Shown here one piece after another: positions 34,978-42,353 of a DNA stretch of 42,353 nt (position 1 is its first letter; each line of letters opens with the position of its first letter). This DNA is from Candidatus Gastranaerophilales bacterium. GTDB lineage: Bacteria > Cyanobacteriota > Vampirovibrionia > Gastranaerophilales > Gastranaerophilaceae. The notes beneath the pieces are model-generated. The model ran no database searches and was not told the origin of the DNA. It worked only from the letters and a program-made list of their open reading frames with translations. The stretch lies in assembly GCA_944325095.1 (NCBI GenBank), contig CALUYV010000008.1, positions 1 to 42,353 on the forward strand, read 5' to 3'. A program made the position numbers and the translations under genes.

Positions 34978-35001
34978 AAGTTTTAAAGGAGATACAGAAT
35001 A

Positions 35002-35850
35002 ATGGATTTGACAGCATCAGCACTAATGGGAGCGGTACAGGGGCTTAGCGAATTTTTACCTGTATCGAGTTCAGCGCATATTGTTTTTACATCAAATTTT
35101 TATAAAATTTTCAAGCATGCCGCCATGACTCAGGAACACTCAACTCAAGAAATATTCCTTGATATAATGCTGCATTTCGGAACATTAATTGCAGTTATTA
35201 TTTATTTCAGAAAAGATATTTGGGAAATCTGCAAGGCTTTATGGAATGCGTTAAGAACTAAAAATTATTCAAATACAGAAGCAAAATTAGGCTTATATAT
35301 TATAGTGGGAACAATCGTAACAATAATTCTGGCTCTTCCGCTTGAGAAATTTGCGGCGCATCTGGTATTTCATCCGGCTCTTGTCGGAGGTCTGCTTATA
35401 TTGACCGGCGGGGCGTTATTTTTCAGTGAATATTTGTCAAAAAAGAAAGATGCAAAAACGAGCGAAGTAAATTTGATTCAAGCACTAATTATCGGTCTGG
35501 CGCAGGGAATTGCGGTTTTGCCGGGTCTATCAAGATCAGGCTGGACAATTGCTGCAGGTTTGTTTTTAGGACTTGACAGAAAGTCTGCCGCAAGGTATTC
35601 TTTTTTATTGAGTATCCCGATAATTCTCGGAGCCTCCATGGTTTATCCATTCATAAAAATGGATCTTGCAGAAGCAGCGGGGTATAACTGGACATCTATT
35701 ATTGCCGGAACAGTAATATCAGGACTTGTAGGGTATTTATGTATTAAATATTTTATGAAATTTATTTCAAAATTTTCACTTAATATATTCGGATATTATT
35801 GTGTTATAATGGGTGTATTCACATTAATCTTTTTCAATATTTATAAGTAA
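35002..35850 (+). CDS. uppP: undecaprenyl-diphosphatase
   Basis: A 282-residue BacA-type membrane phosphatase that recycles the lipid carrier for peptidoglycan and other envelope glycans. Catalytic motifs G-x-x-Q-G-L-S-E-F-L-P-V-S-S-S-A-H near residue 12 and L-S-R-S-G-W-T near 175; about eight helices. Ribosome site AAAGGAG. It may confer low-level bacitracin resistance, as in other bacteria. Last gene of its run; no strong terminator is seen after it, only a 7-bp hairpin at 35886-35906. Confidence 0.95.
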   Translation: MDLTASALMGAVQGLSEFLPVSSSAHIVFTSNFYKIFKHAAMTQEHSTQEIFLDIMLHFGTLIAVIIYFRKDIWEICKALWNALRTKNYSNTEAKLGLYIIVGTIVTIILALPLEKFAAHLVFHPALVGGLLILTGGALFFSEYLSKKKDAKTSEVNLIQALIIGLAQGIAVLPGLSRSGWTIAAGLFLGLDRKSAARYSFLLSIPIILGASMVYPFIKMDLAEAAGYNWTSIIAGTVISGLVGYLCIKYFMKFISKFSLNIFGYYCVIMGVFTLIFFNIYK

Positions 35851-35943
35851 AAAAGATTGTTAATATTTGTAAAAATAGATGGGAAAAGATAACAAAAAAT
35901 TATCTTGACGAGTATTCTAATGATGTAAATTTGTGGAGTTATC

Positions 35944-36993
35944 ATGATATTACCAATTAGTAACTTTAGGGAAAACAGAAATCTTACATTTAAATCGGAG
36001 CAAAAAGAAAAATCCGGTACAGGTTCTGCATACGATGAGGATACCCTTTTAACGAACAATTTTGCCACCAGAACAAGAATCGGGCTGGACAAATTAGCAA
36101 AAGCCTTTAGTATATATCCGGCAAAAGGGATAAAGGGAAGTATAAACTCAAACTTTTATGAATTTTTAACACTGGGGCAAAATGTACCTTTCATTATCGG
36201 GAGTATTACTTTAATCTCTATTTTCAACAGTGTTAACAAGCATTTTTCTCATAATGCTCTGAAAAAAGCTGCAAAACTAGGGAACAAAATGGCTCTGGGC
36301 GTTTTGTTATACGCATTGACAAAAGAAGCCTCAAAAGTTCTTACTACAAAACCTATTCAAATGCTTACGGGTATAGATACTGAAATTCCTTATGCAAAAG
36401 TTAATTATTTCATACAGGAGCATCCGAATGATTTTGACGATTTAACAAGTATTGAATACCACAAGGTCGGAGAAAGTGTTGATTTTCCTCGCTGGGATTT
36501 GCTCTACGGAGATCCGAAAAAAGGAGAAGCACGTAATTTCAGATACGATAAAATTGCACAGAAAAACGGATTGGGAACGAATTTAAATGATTCGGATCAG
36601 GATGTAAAACCGGTTTACAAAGAAGTTCTTGTAAAATCAAAGATTGCAAAGAGTTTCTCTTCATTCTTGTGGGCTGTTACTGCGGTTGCTCTTGCGTTCC
36701 AGAAACCGTGGGAAGATTATTTCAACGCTGCAACCTTAAAATTCTGGAAAGGTAAAGATTTTCTGCATTCATTAAAGGTTCTTGGCAGAAGTTTTGTAAG
36801 AAGCTGCAAATCATTGTATAACGGTACATCAAGTGCTAAATCTCCGTTAATTAAGCATGCCGGAAAAACTCTGCTCGGATTAACCGCACTAACTACAATT
36901 TTAGGGGTTGTTAATTCCGTTCACATGACCAAGAAACCTCAGAATTATAATAACAACGTCATTGATCCTAAAAAAGAAAGTGTGGTGTGCTAA
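35944..36993 (+). CDS. membrane protein of unknown family, short paralogue
   Basis: A 349-residue protein I do not recognise. The N-terminus is soluble and carries R-N-L-T-F-K at 12-17, akin to motifs in other proteins here. Hydrophobic segments lie at about 79-95, 115-127, 240-252 and 308-325. Residues 137-190 (P-I-Q-M-L-T-G, F-I-Q-E-H, R-W-D-L-L-Y-G-D) match in order and spacing residues 142-178 of the next protein (P-A-Q-L-L-H-G, F-F-Q-D-H, P-W-D-L-Y-S-D), so the two look like distant paralogues. GGAG precedes the ATG; a TTGACG at 35905 is the best -35 nearby. The next gene starts immediately after its stop codon. Confidence 0.8.
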   Translation: MILPISNFRENRNLTFKSEQKEKSGTGSAYDEDTLLTNNFATRTRIGLDKLAKAFSIYPAKGIKGSINSNFYEFLTLGQNVPFIIGSITLISIFNSVNKHFSHNALKKAAKLGNKMALGVLLYALTKEASKVLTTKPIQMLTGIDTEIPYAKVNYFIQEHPNDFDDLTSIEYHKVGESVDFPRWDLLYGDPKKGEARNFRYDKIAQKNGLGTNLNDSDQDVKPVYKEVLVKSKIAKSFSSFLWAVTAVALAFQKPWEDYFNAATLKFWKGKDFLHSLKVLGRSFVRSCKSLYNGTSSAKSPLIKHAGKTLLGLTALTTILGVVNSVHMTKKPQNYNNNVIDPKKESVVC

Positions 36994-39540
36994 ATGAGAA
37001 CTACGAATTTATTACAATCGTACATTAATAATCACAATTCTCCAAACATCCAACAATATCAGTCTGATAAGGTTTCCAGGGATTTTGACGTTCATAGAGA
37101 ACTGGCTAACAGAACATTTATTAAACCGCTGCCAAGCAACGGTAAACTTATTCATACAACAATAATGGATTATCCTGCCGAGATTCAGAAAGATATAAAA
37201 TACGATATGAAAGCCTTTGTCCATGCTATAAAAGGTGAAGCAAACGACCACGAACTCGGAAGATTGAATGATGTTGCAATGAAGTTTGGCGGGCTGGTTC
37301 TTGCTGCATATCTTTTTACCGTAAAGCAAACACCGAAAACAAAATTATTTGAATTTATAGGTTTTGGTACATTTTTTGCGGCGATGGATTTATGGCCGAA
37401 ATTGTTTATTCAACTGCCTGCACAGTTGCTGCACGGATTTAATGTCAGACAAAAATATGAGGATAATTACGGAAGAAAGAAAATGTTTTTCCAGGATCAC
37501 CAGTTCATACCTTGGGATTTGTATTCTGACAAAGAAATTAACGATATAGGCGACAGATTAAATATTCCTAAAAATATCCCTAACAGAAGAAACGCAATTC
37601 AGGAAAAAATGCGTCAGATTGCACTGCAGAATAATACTTTGTGGATGCTGACGGCAGGTTTTGCAACTCCGCTTATGAGTGCATTGATGTGCAATCTGGT
37701 GGAAAAACCTGTTAACAAATTCACTGATTCAAGAATGGATAAATTTGCAAATAAACTGTTATCAAACTTCAAAAACGAAGTTGAAAAATATGATTTTTCA
37801 AAACAGAGAGCGGAGTTGGATAAACTGTTAAAAGATAATACGAATAAACCGATAACAAAAGAATTGCGCAAGGCAATCTTTGAAAACCTTTCAGACGGGC
37901 TTGACAAAGTTGTTGCTGATGCACTGGAAAAAGATTTAGGTTTCCTTCTTCCTACAGATAAATCCTACAAGATTTCTGACAGCAGCATAACTAATATCCA
38001 GAATACAGTAAGAGAAGTATTCAAACAGTCAAAACTTCCTGAAAATATTATTGAAAGAATTATTCCGAAGGCGGAAGCATTAACAGAAAGATTTACCAGT
38101 ACAGGACTGCTTAACGGAACTTACGAAGAATTGTCGGAACATTCAAAAGCCATTCAGGATATATTATTCAAAAATATTGAAGAATTAACTCCGGAATTGG
38201 ATGCTAATCAGCAAAAACTTGTCAAATTCCATGCCCGCAGGTTAATCCACTCGCCGCAATTAAATCAGGATGCTCCGTTATTCAAAACATTAAAATTTGA
38301 ACCGGCAGAAACCCTGTCTGCTTCAACAATAAGAACCCTTGAAACGGTTGCGGATAAATTAAACACTTTCAAAGCCGAAAACTCTGTTCTTAACAGATAT
38401 GCATTCATCAAAGTTGCTCAGGCACCTGAAACAGGTCTTGCAAATATATGGAATCATATGTCTGATGAAATGTTCAAGGCTATGAAATTTACAAAAGATG
38501 AAATAAGAATGGCAAGAATTGATAATGAAATTGCTTCTAAAATTCTGCGGGAAAAAATGGAATCAATTGTTGCAGACAAAAACAGTTATGGAAAATTCAT
38601 AACAAAAATGGGCGAGTTATTGTCCTCGCTGCACAGCAGAACTGTTCCGCTCGATACTTCGCAGGAAAGAAATATGTACAGTTCAATAGTTAACAGTTCT
38701 TGCGATACCGCTGCAAATACTTTATTCGGTAAAGGTATGAAATATACCGCATCCGCTATTGCCGGTGTTATGGATGATAACGGTAATCTTATCTCACCTA
38801 GAACTTCTGCAAAACATGTTATGCTGACATATGTTGATGACAGAATAAAAGGTGTAAAAAGTTCATTCTACAGATTCCTGAATCTTGCGGATTTATACTA
38901 CAGAGTTGCACATCTTGAAGGTGAAACTATTAATCGTAGTATTCCGAGAGAAGTAAAAGAAGAAATGGTAGAACTTGCAAAAACAGTAACTCTGGAAGGC
39001 CACACCGCTGATTTTGCCGTTAAATTCTGGCAGTTACGCAACCCTGAAGCAAAACTTGATGATATTTCTCAAATTGAAGTTCAAAACGGAAAAGTTATTA
39101 ACAAATATCTGGGTGTCGGCGAACATAGTACGGTTGAATTTTCAAATGACAGACATTATTTTGATGCAGTTATGAAATTGATGTACGGAGATAATCTGCA
39201 TCCGGATACAGTACAGAAACTTGAAAATTCCGGATTCTGGGGAGATTTCAAAAAATACAGGCAGGATGTTCTTGAAATTCTCGGCGGTGAAAAATATTTT
39301 GCAAAACCTAACCACCTTGTGAACGGAATAGAAAGAGCCTCTTCGTCAGAAGAACGATTCTTGTTAACAGGTTCCGCTCCTGCCGATATGGCTTATAAAG
39401 CATTCCATAATATGTTTAACAGCGGAAAATGGTTCAGTGCATTCGGCAAATTGGGTGCAGGACTTGTCGGAGTGACCCTGCTTGCACAGTTCTTTATCGG
39501 AAGAAATAAAAATCCTTGGAAGAAGGAGGCAAAACAATGA
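36994..39540 (+). CDS. membrane-associated protein of unknown family, long paralogue
   Basis: An 848-residue protein I do not recognise. Residues 4-16 read T-N-L-L-Q-S-Y-I-N-N-H-N-S, closely matched at residues 69-81 of the GH13 enzyme encoded next. Hydrophobic segments lie near 97-110, 120-132, 215-233 and at the very end (about 824-840), followed by a basic tail. Residues 240-800 are mostly helical and polar with no metal or nucleotide motif visible. The 130-230 region resembles the preceding 349-residue protein, including L-W-M-L-T-A versus L-W-A-V-T-A. It starts right at the previous stop and ends in an ATGA overlap with the GH13 gene, so the three are surely co-expressed. The ribosome site of the next gene (AAGGAGG) lies in its last codons. 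Confidence 0.82.
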   Translation: MRTTNLLQSYINNHNSPNIQQYQSDKVSRDFDVHRELANRTFIKPLPSNGKLIHTTIMDYPAEIQKDIKYDMKAFVHAIKGEANDHELGRLNDVAMKFGGLVLAAYLFTVKQTPKTKLFEFIGFGTFFAAMDLWPKLFIQLPAQLLHGFNVRQKYEDNYGRKKMFFQDHQFIPWDLYSDKEINDIGDRLNIPKNIPNRRNAIQEKMRQIALQNNTLWMLTAGFATPLMSALMCNLVEKPVNKFTDSRMDKFANKLLSNFKNEVEKYDFSKQRAELDKLLKDNTNKPITKELRKAIFENLSDGLDKVVADALEKDLGFLLPTDKSYKISDSSITNIQNTVREVFKQSKLPENIIERIIPKAEALTERFTSTGLLNGTYEELSEHSKAIQDILFKNIEELTPELDANQQKLVKFHARRLIHSPQLNQDAPLFKTLKFEPAETLSASTIRTLETVADKLNTFKAENSVLNRYAFIKVAQAPETGLANIWNHMSDEMFKAMKFTKDEIRMARIDNEIASKILREKMESIVADKNSYGKFITKMGELLSSLHSRTVPLDTSQERNMYSSIVNSSCDTAANTLFGKGMKYTASAIAGVMDDNGNLISPRTSAKHVMLTYVDDRIKGVKSSFYRFLNLADLYYRVAHLEGETINRSIPREVKEEMVELAKTVTLEGHTADFAVKFWQLRNPEAKLDDISQIEVQNGKVINKYLGVGEHSTVEFSNDRHYFDAVMKLMYGDNLHPDTVQKLENSGFWGDFKKYRQDVLEILGGEKYFAKPNHLVNGIERASSSEERFLLTGSAPADMAYKAFHNMFNSGKWFSAFGKLGAGLVGVTLLAQFFIGRNKNPWKKEAKQ

Positions 39541-41366
39541 TTACAGTAAATATTGCATCTCCAAATTCGCAATCATCTAAATATAACAAAGGAAATAAGA
39601 TGAATTCTTTGTATCGTAATGTTGCTTTCGGCGCAAATTATTTGGATAAATTCAAAAATGCCGCGCTAACAAACAATGCAGCCGGTGTTCAGCCTGAAAC
39701 GCAAACGGCTCCGGAAGTTTCATACACAAAAACATCAAGCACAAACCTGCTTACACAGTATTTGAATAATGCGGCAAGTATAAATAAACCGGCTGTCACT
39801 CAGGTTAAGCCGGCAGAAGTTGAACCGGTAAAACCGTATAAAAACGATTTGAGAACACTTTTCCGTAATAATGATGCAAAAATACTTGCTATTGTTTTGA
39901 GAACCTTTAATGCGCAGGATAAGAACGGCAATGAATATATTGACGGTAACGAAACTTGCGGAACTTTCCTCAATGCAATAAAAAGATTAGATGAAATCAA
40001 AGCACAGGGTTTTAATACATTGCATCTGCTGCCTATCAGCCCTCCGGGAAAAGACAATGCAATGGGTACAGCAGGCTCTGTTTATGCACCGGAAGATATG
40101 TTAAAACTTGATCCGATGCTGATTGATAAAAATGATCCTCGTACGGATAAAGAACAATTCAAGGCTTTTGTAGATGCCTGCCATAACCGCGGGCTAAGAG
40201 TTATGGCCGATATGCCGAGTTGTGCGTCCTGTACTTTATATGAAAACAGACCGGAATTGATGGCGCATGAAAGAAACGGACTGCCAAAAACTCCTCAAAG
40301 CTGGTACGATATCAGAATGTTTGAGCCATGGGAAGATGAAGGCAAAAGAACACTTAATCCTAAACTTCTTGAATATCACAGAAAATTTGTGGATATGCTT
40401 ATAGATGCAGGAGTTGATGGTATAAGAGCGGATGTTGCCCGTGCAAAACCTGTTGAATTCTGGGATATTTTAATTCCGTATTCAAGAAAAAGAAATCCAG
40501 AATTTGCCTGGCTTGCCGAATCTTATACATACGAAGATGCTTCTCCTCAGGCGAATATGCCGTACGATAGGCCGGAAGACTCGTTAAGAGCCGGATTTGA
40601 TTCTTATTACGGTCAATATCACATATTCCATGAGTGGAACACCGCAAAAGAACTTCACGATTATGTAATTGACAATTTGAATATGTCATACAGGCTTGAA
40701 AAAGGAAAATCATTAATCGGATCTTTTGCAACTCATGATGATATTTCACCTATGTATCACGGCGGAGAAATATACTGTAATTTAACATCAGGTCTGCAGG
40801 CAACACTGCCGATGTTAAATCCGTATATACTTGACGGGTTCCAGACGGGAGATTATTACAATTACGGATATGGAAATACATATTCGCCGGATACTCAAAC
40901 GGATTCTAACGAAATGAAAACTCATGTCGGGAAACTTGATATTTTCAACCTGTCACGCAAACCGGGCGGTGAAGAGCCAGCAATAGGCAAATTCTTTACC
41001 GAAGCAATGAAACTTAAAGATAAGTATGCTGATATCATTGATACCGGTTCATATATAGTTCTTGATAAAAATAATGATAAGCAAGATCAGATTATTGCAT
41101 TTGCAAGACATAAACGTGGGAAAACTCTCCTTGTTGTTGCAAACCGCAATGTCAACAGAAGAACAACAGGAGAAGTAATTGTGCCAACCCTGAAAGATCA
41201 TCAGAAATTGCACAACCTGCTCCCTGCCTATGGAGAAGAAAGTAAATTCCAGGTATCACAGGGTGAATTGTCTGTCGATTTAGGGCCGGGCAGAATCCAT
41301 GTGTTTGAGATTGATACTCCATACATTGAATCATATACAAATCAGGTTTATAAACAAAACATATAA
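39537..41366 (+). CDS. GH13 (alpha-amylase family) enzyme with altered region I
   Basis: A 609-residue protein. Residues 1-105 are polar, without signal peptide, with R-N-V-A-F-G-A-N-Y near 27-35 and T-N-L-L-T-Q-Y-L-N-N at 69-78. Then a GH13 barrel: region II G-I-R-A-D299-V-A (nucleophile), region III L-A-E328-S (acid/base), region IV T-H400-D401 (transition-state stabiliser), so the catalytic triad is intact. Region I reads A-D225-M-P-S-C-A-S, lacking the usual N-H pair of D-x-x-x-N-H. A C-terminal beta domain ends the chain. It should act on alpha-glucans or a small alpha-glucoside inside the cell or wherever the leader sends it; specificity is not predictable. The start is ATG 39537 (AAGGAGG seven bases before, ATGA overlap); a frame open back to 39516 is unlikely. 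Confidence 0.87.
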   Translation: MITVNIASPNSQSSKYNKGNKMNSLYRNVAFGANYLDKFKNAALTNNAAGVQPETQTAPEVSYTKTSSTNLLTQYLNNAASINKPAVTQVKPAEVEPVKPYKNDLRTLFRNNDAKILAIVLRTFNAQDKNGNEYIDGNETCGTFLNAIKRLDEIKAQGFNTLHLLPISPPGKDNAMGTAGSVYAPEDMLKLDPMLIDKNDPRTDKEQFKAFVDACHNRGLRVMADMPSCASCTLYENRPELMAHERNGLPKTPQSWYDIRMFEPWEDEGKRTLNPKLLEYHRKFVDMLIDAGVDGIRADVARAKPVEFWDILIPYSRKRNPEFAWLAESYTYEDASPQANMPYDRPEDSLRAGFDSYYGQYHIFHEWNTAKELHDYVIDNLNMSYRLEKGKSLIGSFATHDDISPMYHGGEIYCNLTSGLQATLPMLNPYILDGFQTGDYYNYGYGNTYSPDTQTDSNEMKTHVGKLDIFNLSRKPGGEEPAIGKFFTEAMKLKDKYADIIDTGSYIVLDKNNDKQDQIIAFARHKRGKTLLVVANRNVNRRTTGEVIVPTLKDHQKLHNLLPAYGEESKFQVSQGELSVDLGPGRIHVFEIDTPYIESYTNQVYKQNI

Positions 41367-41370
41367 TAAT

Positions 41371-41402
41371 AAAAAACTCCTGCAAACCAGCAGGAGTTTT
41401 TT
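41371..41402 (+). terminator. terminator shared by the GH13 unit and mlaE
   Basis: AAAAAACTCCTGC and GCAGGAGTTTTTT form a 13-bp perfect stem with a 6-base loop between two convergent genes, so it can work on both strands. Confidence 0.92.
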
Positions 41403-41419
41403 ATTTATCTTTTTAATTT

Positions 41420-42154
41420 TTAAGTAATATAAAATACCAGATTAATCAAAAAATCAGCCACAAGCATATATATTGTAGAAAGAATAGCGGCTTGAGTTGT
41501 TGATGTTCCGACTTCTTTAGCCCCGCCTTTTGTTTCATATCCTTTTGTCGCACAGACAAGAGCTATTAACGCCCCGAAAATGCAAGCCTTTAACAGGCTG
41601 ATATAGATATCTTTAGTAGCCATCCATGCCCAGGCAGATGCAGCATATCTTGCAGGATTAAGATTAATAGTTCCCCAGGCAACAAACATTCCGCCTGATA
41701 TACCTATAAATTCGGCAATAAGAACAACCATAGGAACAGTTATTGCAGCGGCAATAATTCTCGGGGTAAAATAATAACCTACAGGGCTGATTTTTAAAGT
41801 TTTTATTGCATCAACCTGAGATGTAACCTGCATATTTGCAATTTCGGCTGAAATTGCAGTACCTGCCCTTGCTCCTATTGCGAGAGCAACAAACCCCGGA
41901 GCAATTTCTCTAATCATTACAACCGCAATGGTTCCGCCGATATATGCTTCTGCACCTGTCATAAGAAATTCTTTTGACACCTGTATTGCAATAACCGCTG
42001 CGGATATAAAAGCTATAATAAGAGATATCGGCAGTGAATCATAACTTATTGAAGCAGCCTGAGATATAACACTGCGAAATTTAACATTCCCGCCAAACAG
42101 GTACCTAAAACATTCAAATAAATTTTGTACGCATAATCCTAAAAATTTAATCAA
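41420..42154 (-). CDS. mlaE: MlaE-family lipid transport permease, TTG start
   Basis: A 244-residue inner-membrane permease of the Mla/Tgd phospholipid transport type. It has five hydrophobic helices and the family's E-I-A-P-G-F-V-A-L, A-I-G-A-R-A-G-T-A-I-S-A-E-I-A-N-M-Q-V-T-S-Q-V-type coupling region, and the late C-A-T-K-G-Y-E-T-K-G-G-A-x-x-V-G-T-S-T-T motif. It moves lipids between inner and outer membrane with an MlaF ATPase and MCE protein, which are not in the window. The start is TTG with AAGGGG seven bases upstream; no ATG fits before the conserved part. Confidence 0.92.
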   Translation of the reverse strand: MIKFLGLCVQNLFECFRYLFGGNVKFRSVISQAASISYDSLPISLIIAFISAAVIAIQVSKEFLMTGAEAYIGGTIAVVMIREIAPGFVALAIGARAGTAISAEIANMQVTSQVDAIKTLKISPVGYYFTPRIIAAAITVPMVVLIAEFIGISGGMFVAWGTINLNPARYAASAWAWMATKDIYISLLKACIFGALIALVCATKGYETKGGAKEVGTSTTQAAILSTIYMLVADFLINLVFYIT

Positions 42155-42175
42155 TCTTTAGCCCCTTTTGGAATA

Positions 42176-42181
42176 ACTATA
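42176..42181 (-). promoter_or_regulatory. candidate extended -10 of mlaE
   Basis: On the minus strand TG-T-TATAGT forms an extended -10 about 22 bases before the TTG start codon. No good -35 is visible, as is common with extended -10 promoters. Confidence 0.45.
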
Positions 42182-42220
42182 ACACAAAATTTTTGATGGG
42201 GAAATAAATATACAACAACA

Positions 42221-42259
42221 AAAACTTCACTCCTTTTTTAGAGTGAAGTTTTGTTTTTT
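42221..42259. terminator. strong hairpin terminator, T-rich on both sides
   Basis: AAAACTTCACTC and GAGTGAAGTTTT form a 12-bp perfect stem with an 8-base loop. On the minus strand it follows the end of the partial gene at the right edge and is trailed by T-rich sequence; on the plus strand it is followed by GTTTTTTT. Confidence 0.85.
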
Positions 42260-42280
42260 TATTGTATTTATCACAGGCAA

Positions 42281-42352
42281 TCAGACCTGGACATCGACCG
42301 AAGTTGTTTCGGCACTCCAGTAATTGTCAGTTCTCTGGTAAACACTCAGCAA
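42281..42352 (-). CDS. 3' end of a minus-strand gene cut by the window edge
   Basis: On the minus strand the last 72 bases form an open frame of 23 codons ending in TGA, with a normal-looking protein tail (V-Y-Q-R-T-D-N-Y-W-S-A-E-T-T). The strong hairpin 28 bases past the stop is just where a terminator would be. The product cannot be named from so little. Confidence 0.55.
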   Translation of the reverse strand: MLSVYQRTDNYWSAETTSVDVQV

Positions 42353-42353
42353 A

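Noticed and set aside
39516..39536. Upstream ATG for the GH13 gene
   Set aside because: Its first codons encode the ribosome binding site itself (AAGGAGG) and overlap the preceding gene further than needed.

Overview
The window reads as a chromosomal segment of an AT-rich, anaerobic, Gram-negative-type bacterium. My best guess is a gut member of the Vampirovibrionia/Melainabacteria (Gastranaerophilales-like). This is inference: it rests on the mix of an outer-membrane toolkit (Kdo synthesis genes kdsD and kdsC, an MlaE-type permease, an MsbA-like exporter, undecaprenyl-PP phosphatase) with strictly anaerobic, ferredoxin- and sodium-linked metabolism, a very short bacterial S21 protein, and several proteins that carry a short N-terminal Phe-centred motif (x-[LV]-[TAN]-F-[KGT]) that I associate with that group. 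No 16S gene is present to prove it.

Layout. 1-656: an HNH endonuclease with a ScoMcrA-like N-terminal head, its start fused to the end of a probable upstream gene. 657-1068: non-coding, GC-richer DNA full of palindromes that looks like an intergenic repeat element. 8021-1124 (minus): a possible operon of alpha/beta hydrolase, MsbA-like exporter, biotin ligase, then the three subunits of a sodium-pumping decarboxylase (gamma, alpha with biotin domain, beta), closed by a strong terminator. 8125-8206 (plus): tRNA-Leu(UAG). 18203-8309 (minus): an 8.5-kb gene for a 2840-residue, repeat-built coiled-coil protein overlapping a GlcD-type FAD oxidase gene. 18364-20963 (plus): four-subunit 2-oxoacid:ferredoxin oxidoreductase. 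20964-24468: small genes, rpsU with its own promoter and terminator, two small cysteine proteins, cytidine deaminase, and a 568-residue low-complexity protein. 28006-24465 (minus): pyrH-frr-cdsA-rnc-rpe, tightly packed with TAATG junctions. 32708-28062 (minus): oligopeptide-type ABC importer oppA-oppB-oppC plus an MgtC-family protein, without ATPase genes. 33101-35850 (plus): kdsD-kdsC-queD-uppP. 35944-41366 (plus): a three-gene unit of two unrecognised membrane proteins that appear to be distant paralogues, and an unusual GH13 amylase-like enzyme. 42154-41420 (minus): mlaE; and the last codons of a further minus-strand gene at the right edge.

How it fits together. The biotin ligase next to the decarboxylase can charge the biotin domain on the alpha subunit, and the decarboxylase would turn oxaloacetate (or a related acid) decarboxylation into a sodium gradient. 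The ferredoxin-linked 2-oxoacid oxidoreductase and the FAD oxidase point to fermentative organic-acid metabolism. kdsD/kdsC, MsbA-like, MlaE and UppP serve envelope building.

The parts most likely to be new biology are (i) the giant coiled-coil protein with five units of about 171 residues and a block of 26-residue repeats, and (ii) the 35944-41366 gene unit, in which two paralogous membrane proteins and a GH13 enzyme with an altered region I share short N-terminal motifs. I have not been able to run any searches, so functions given for these two are open.
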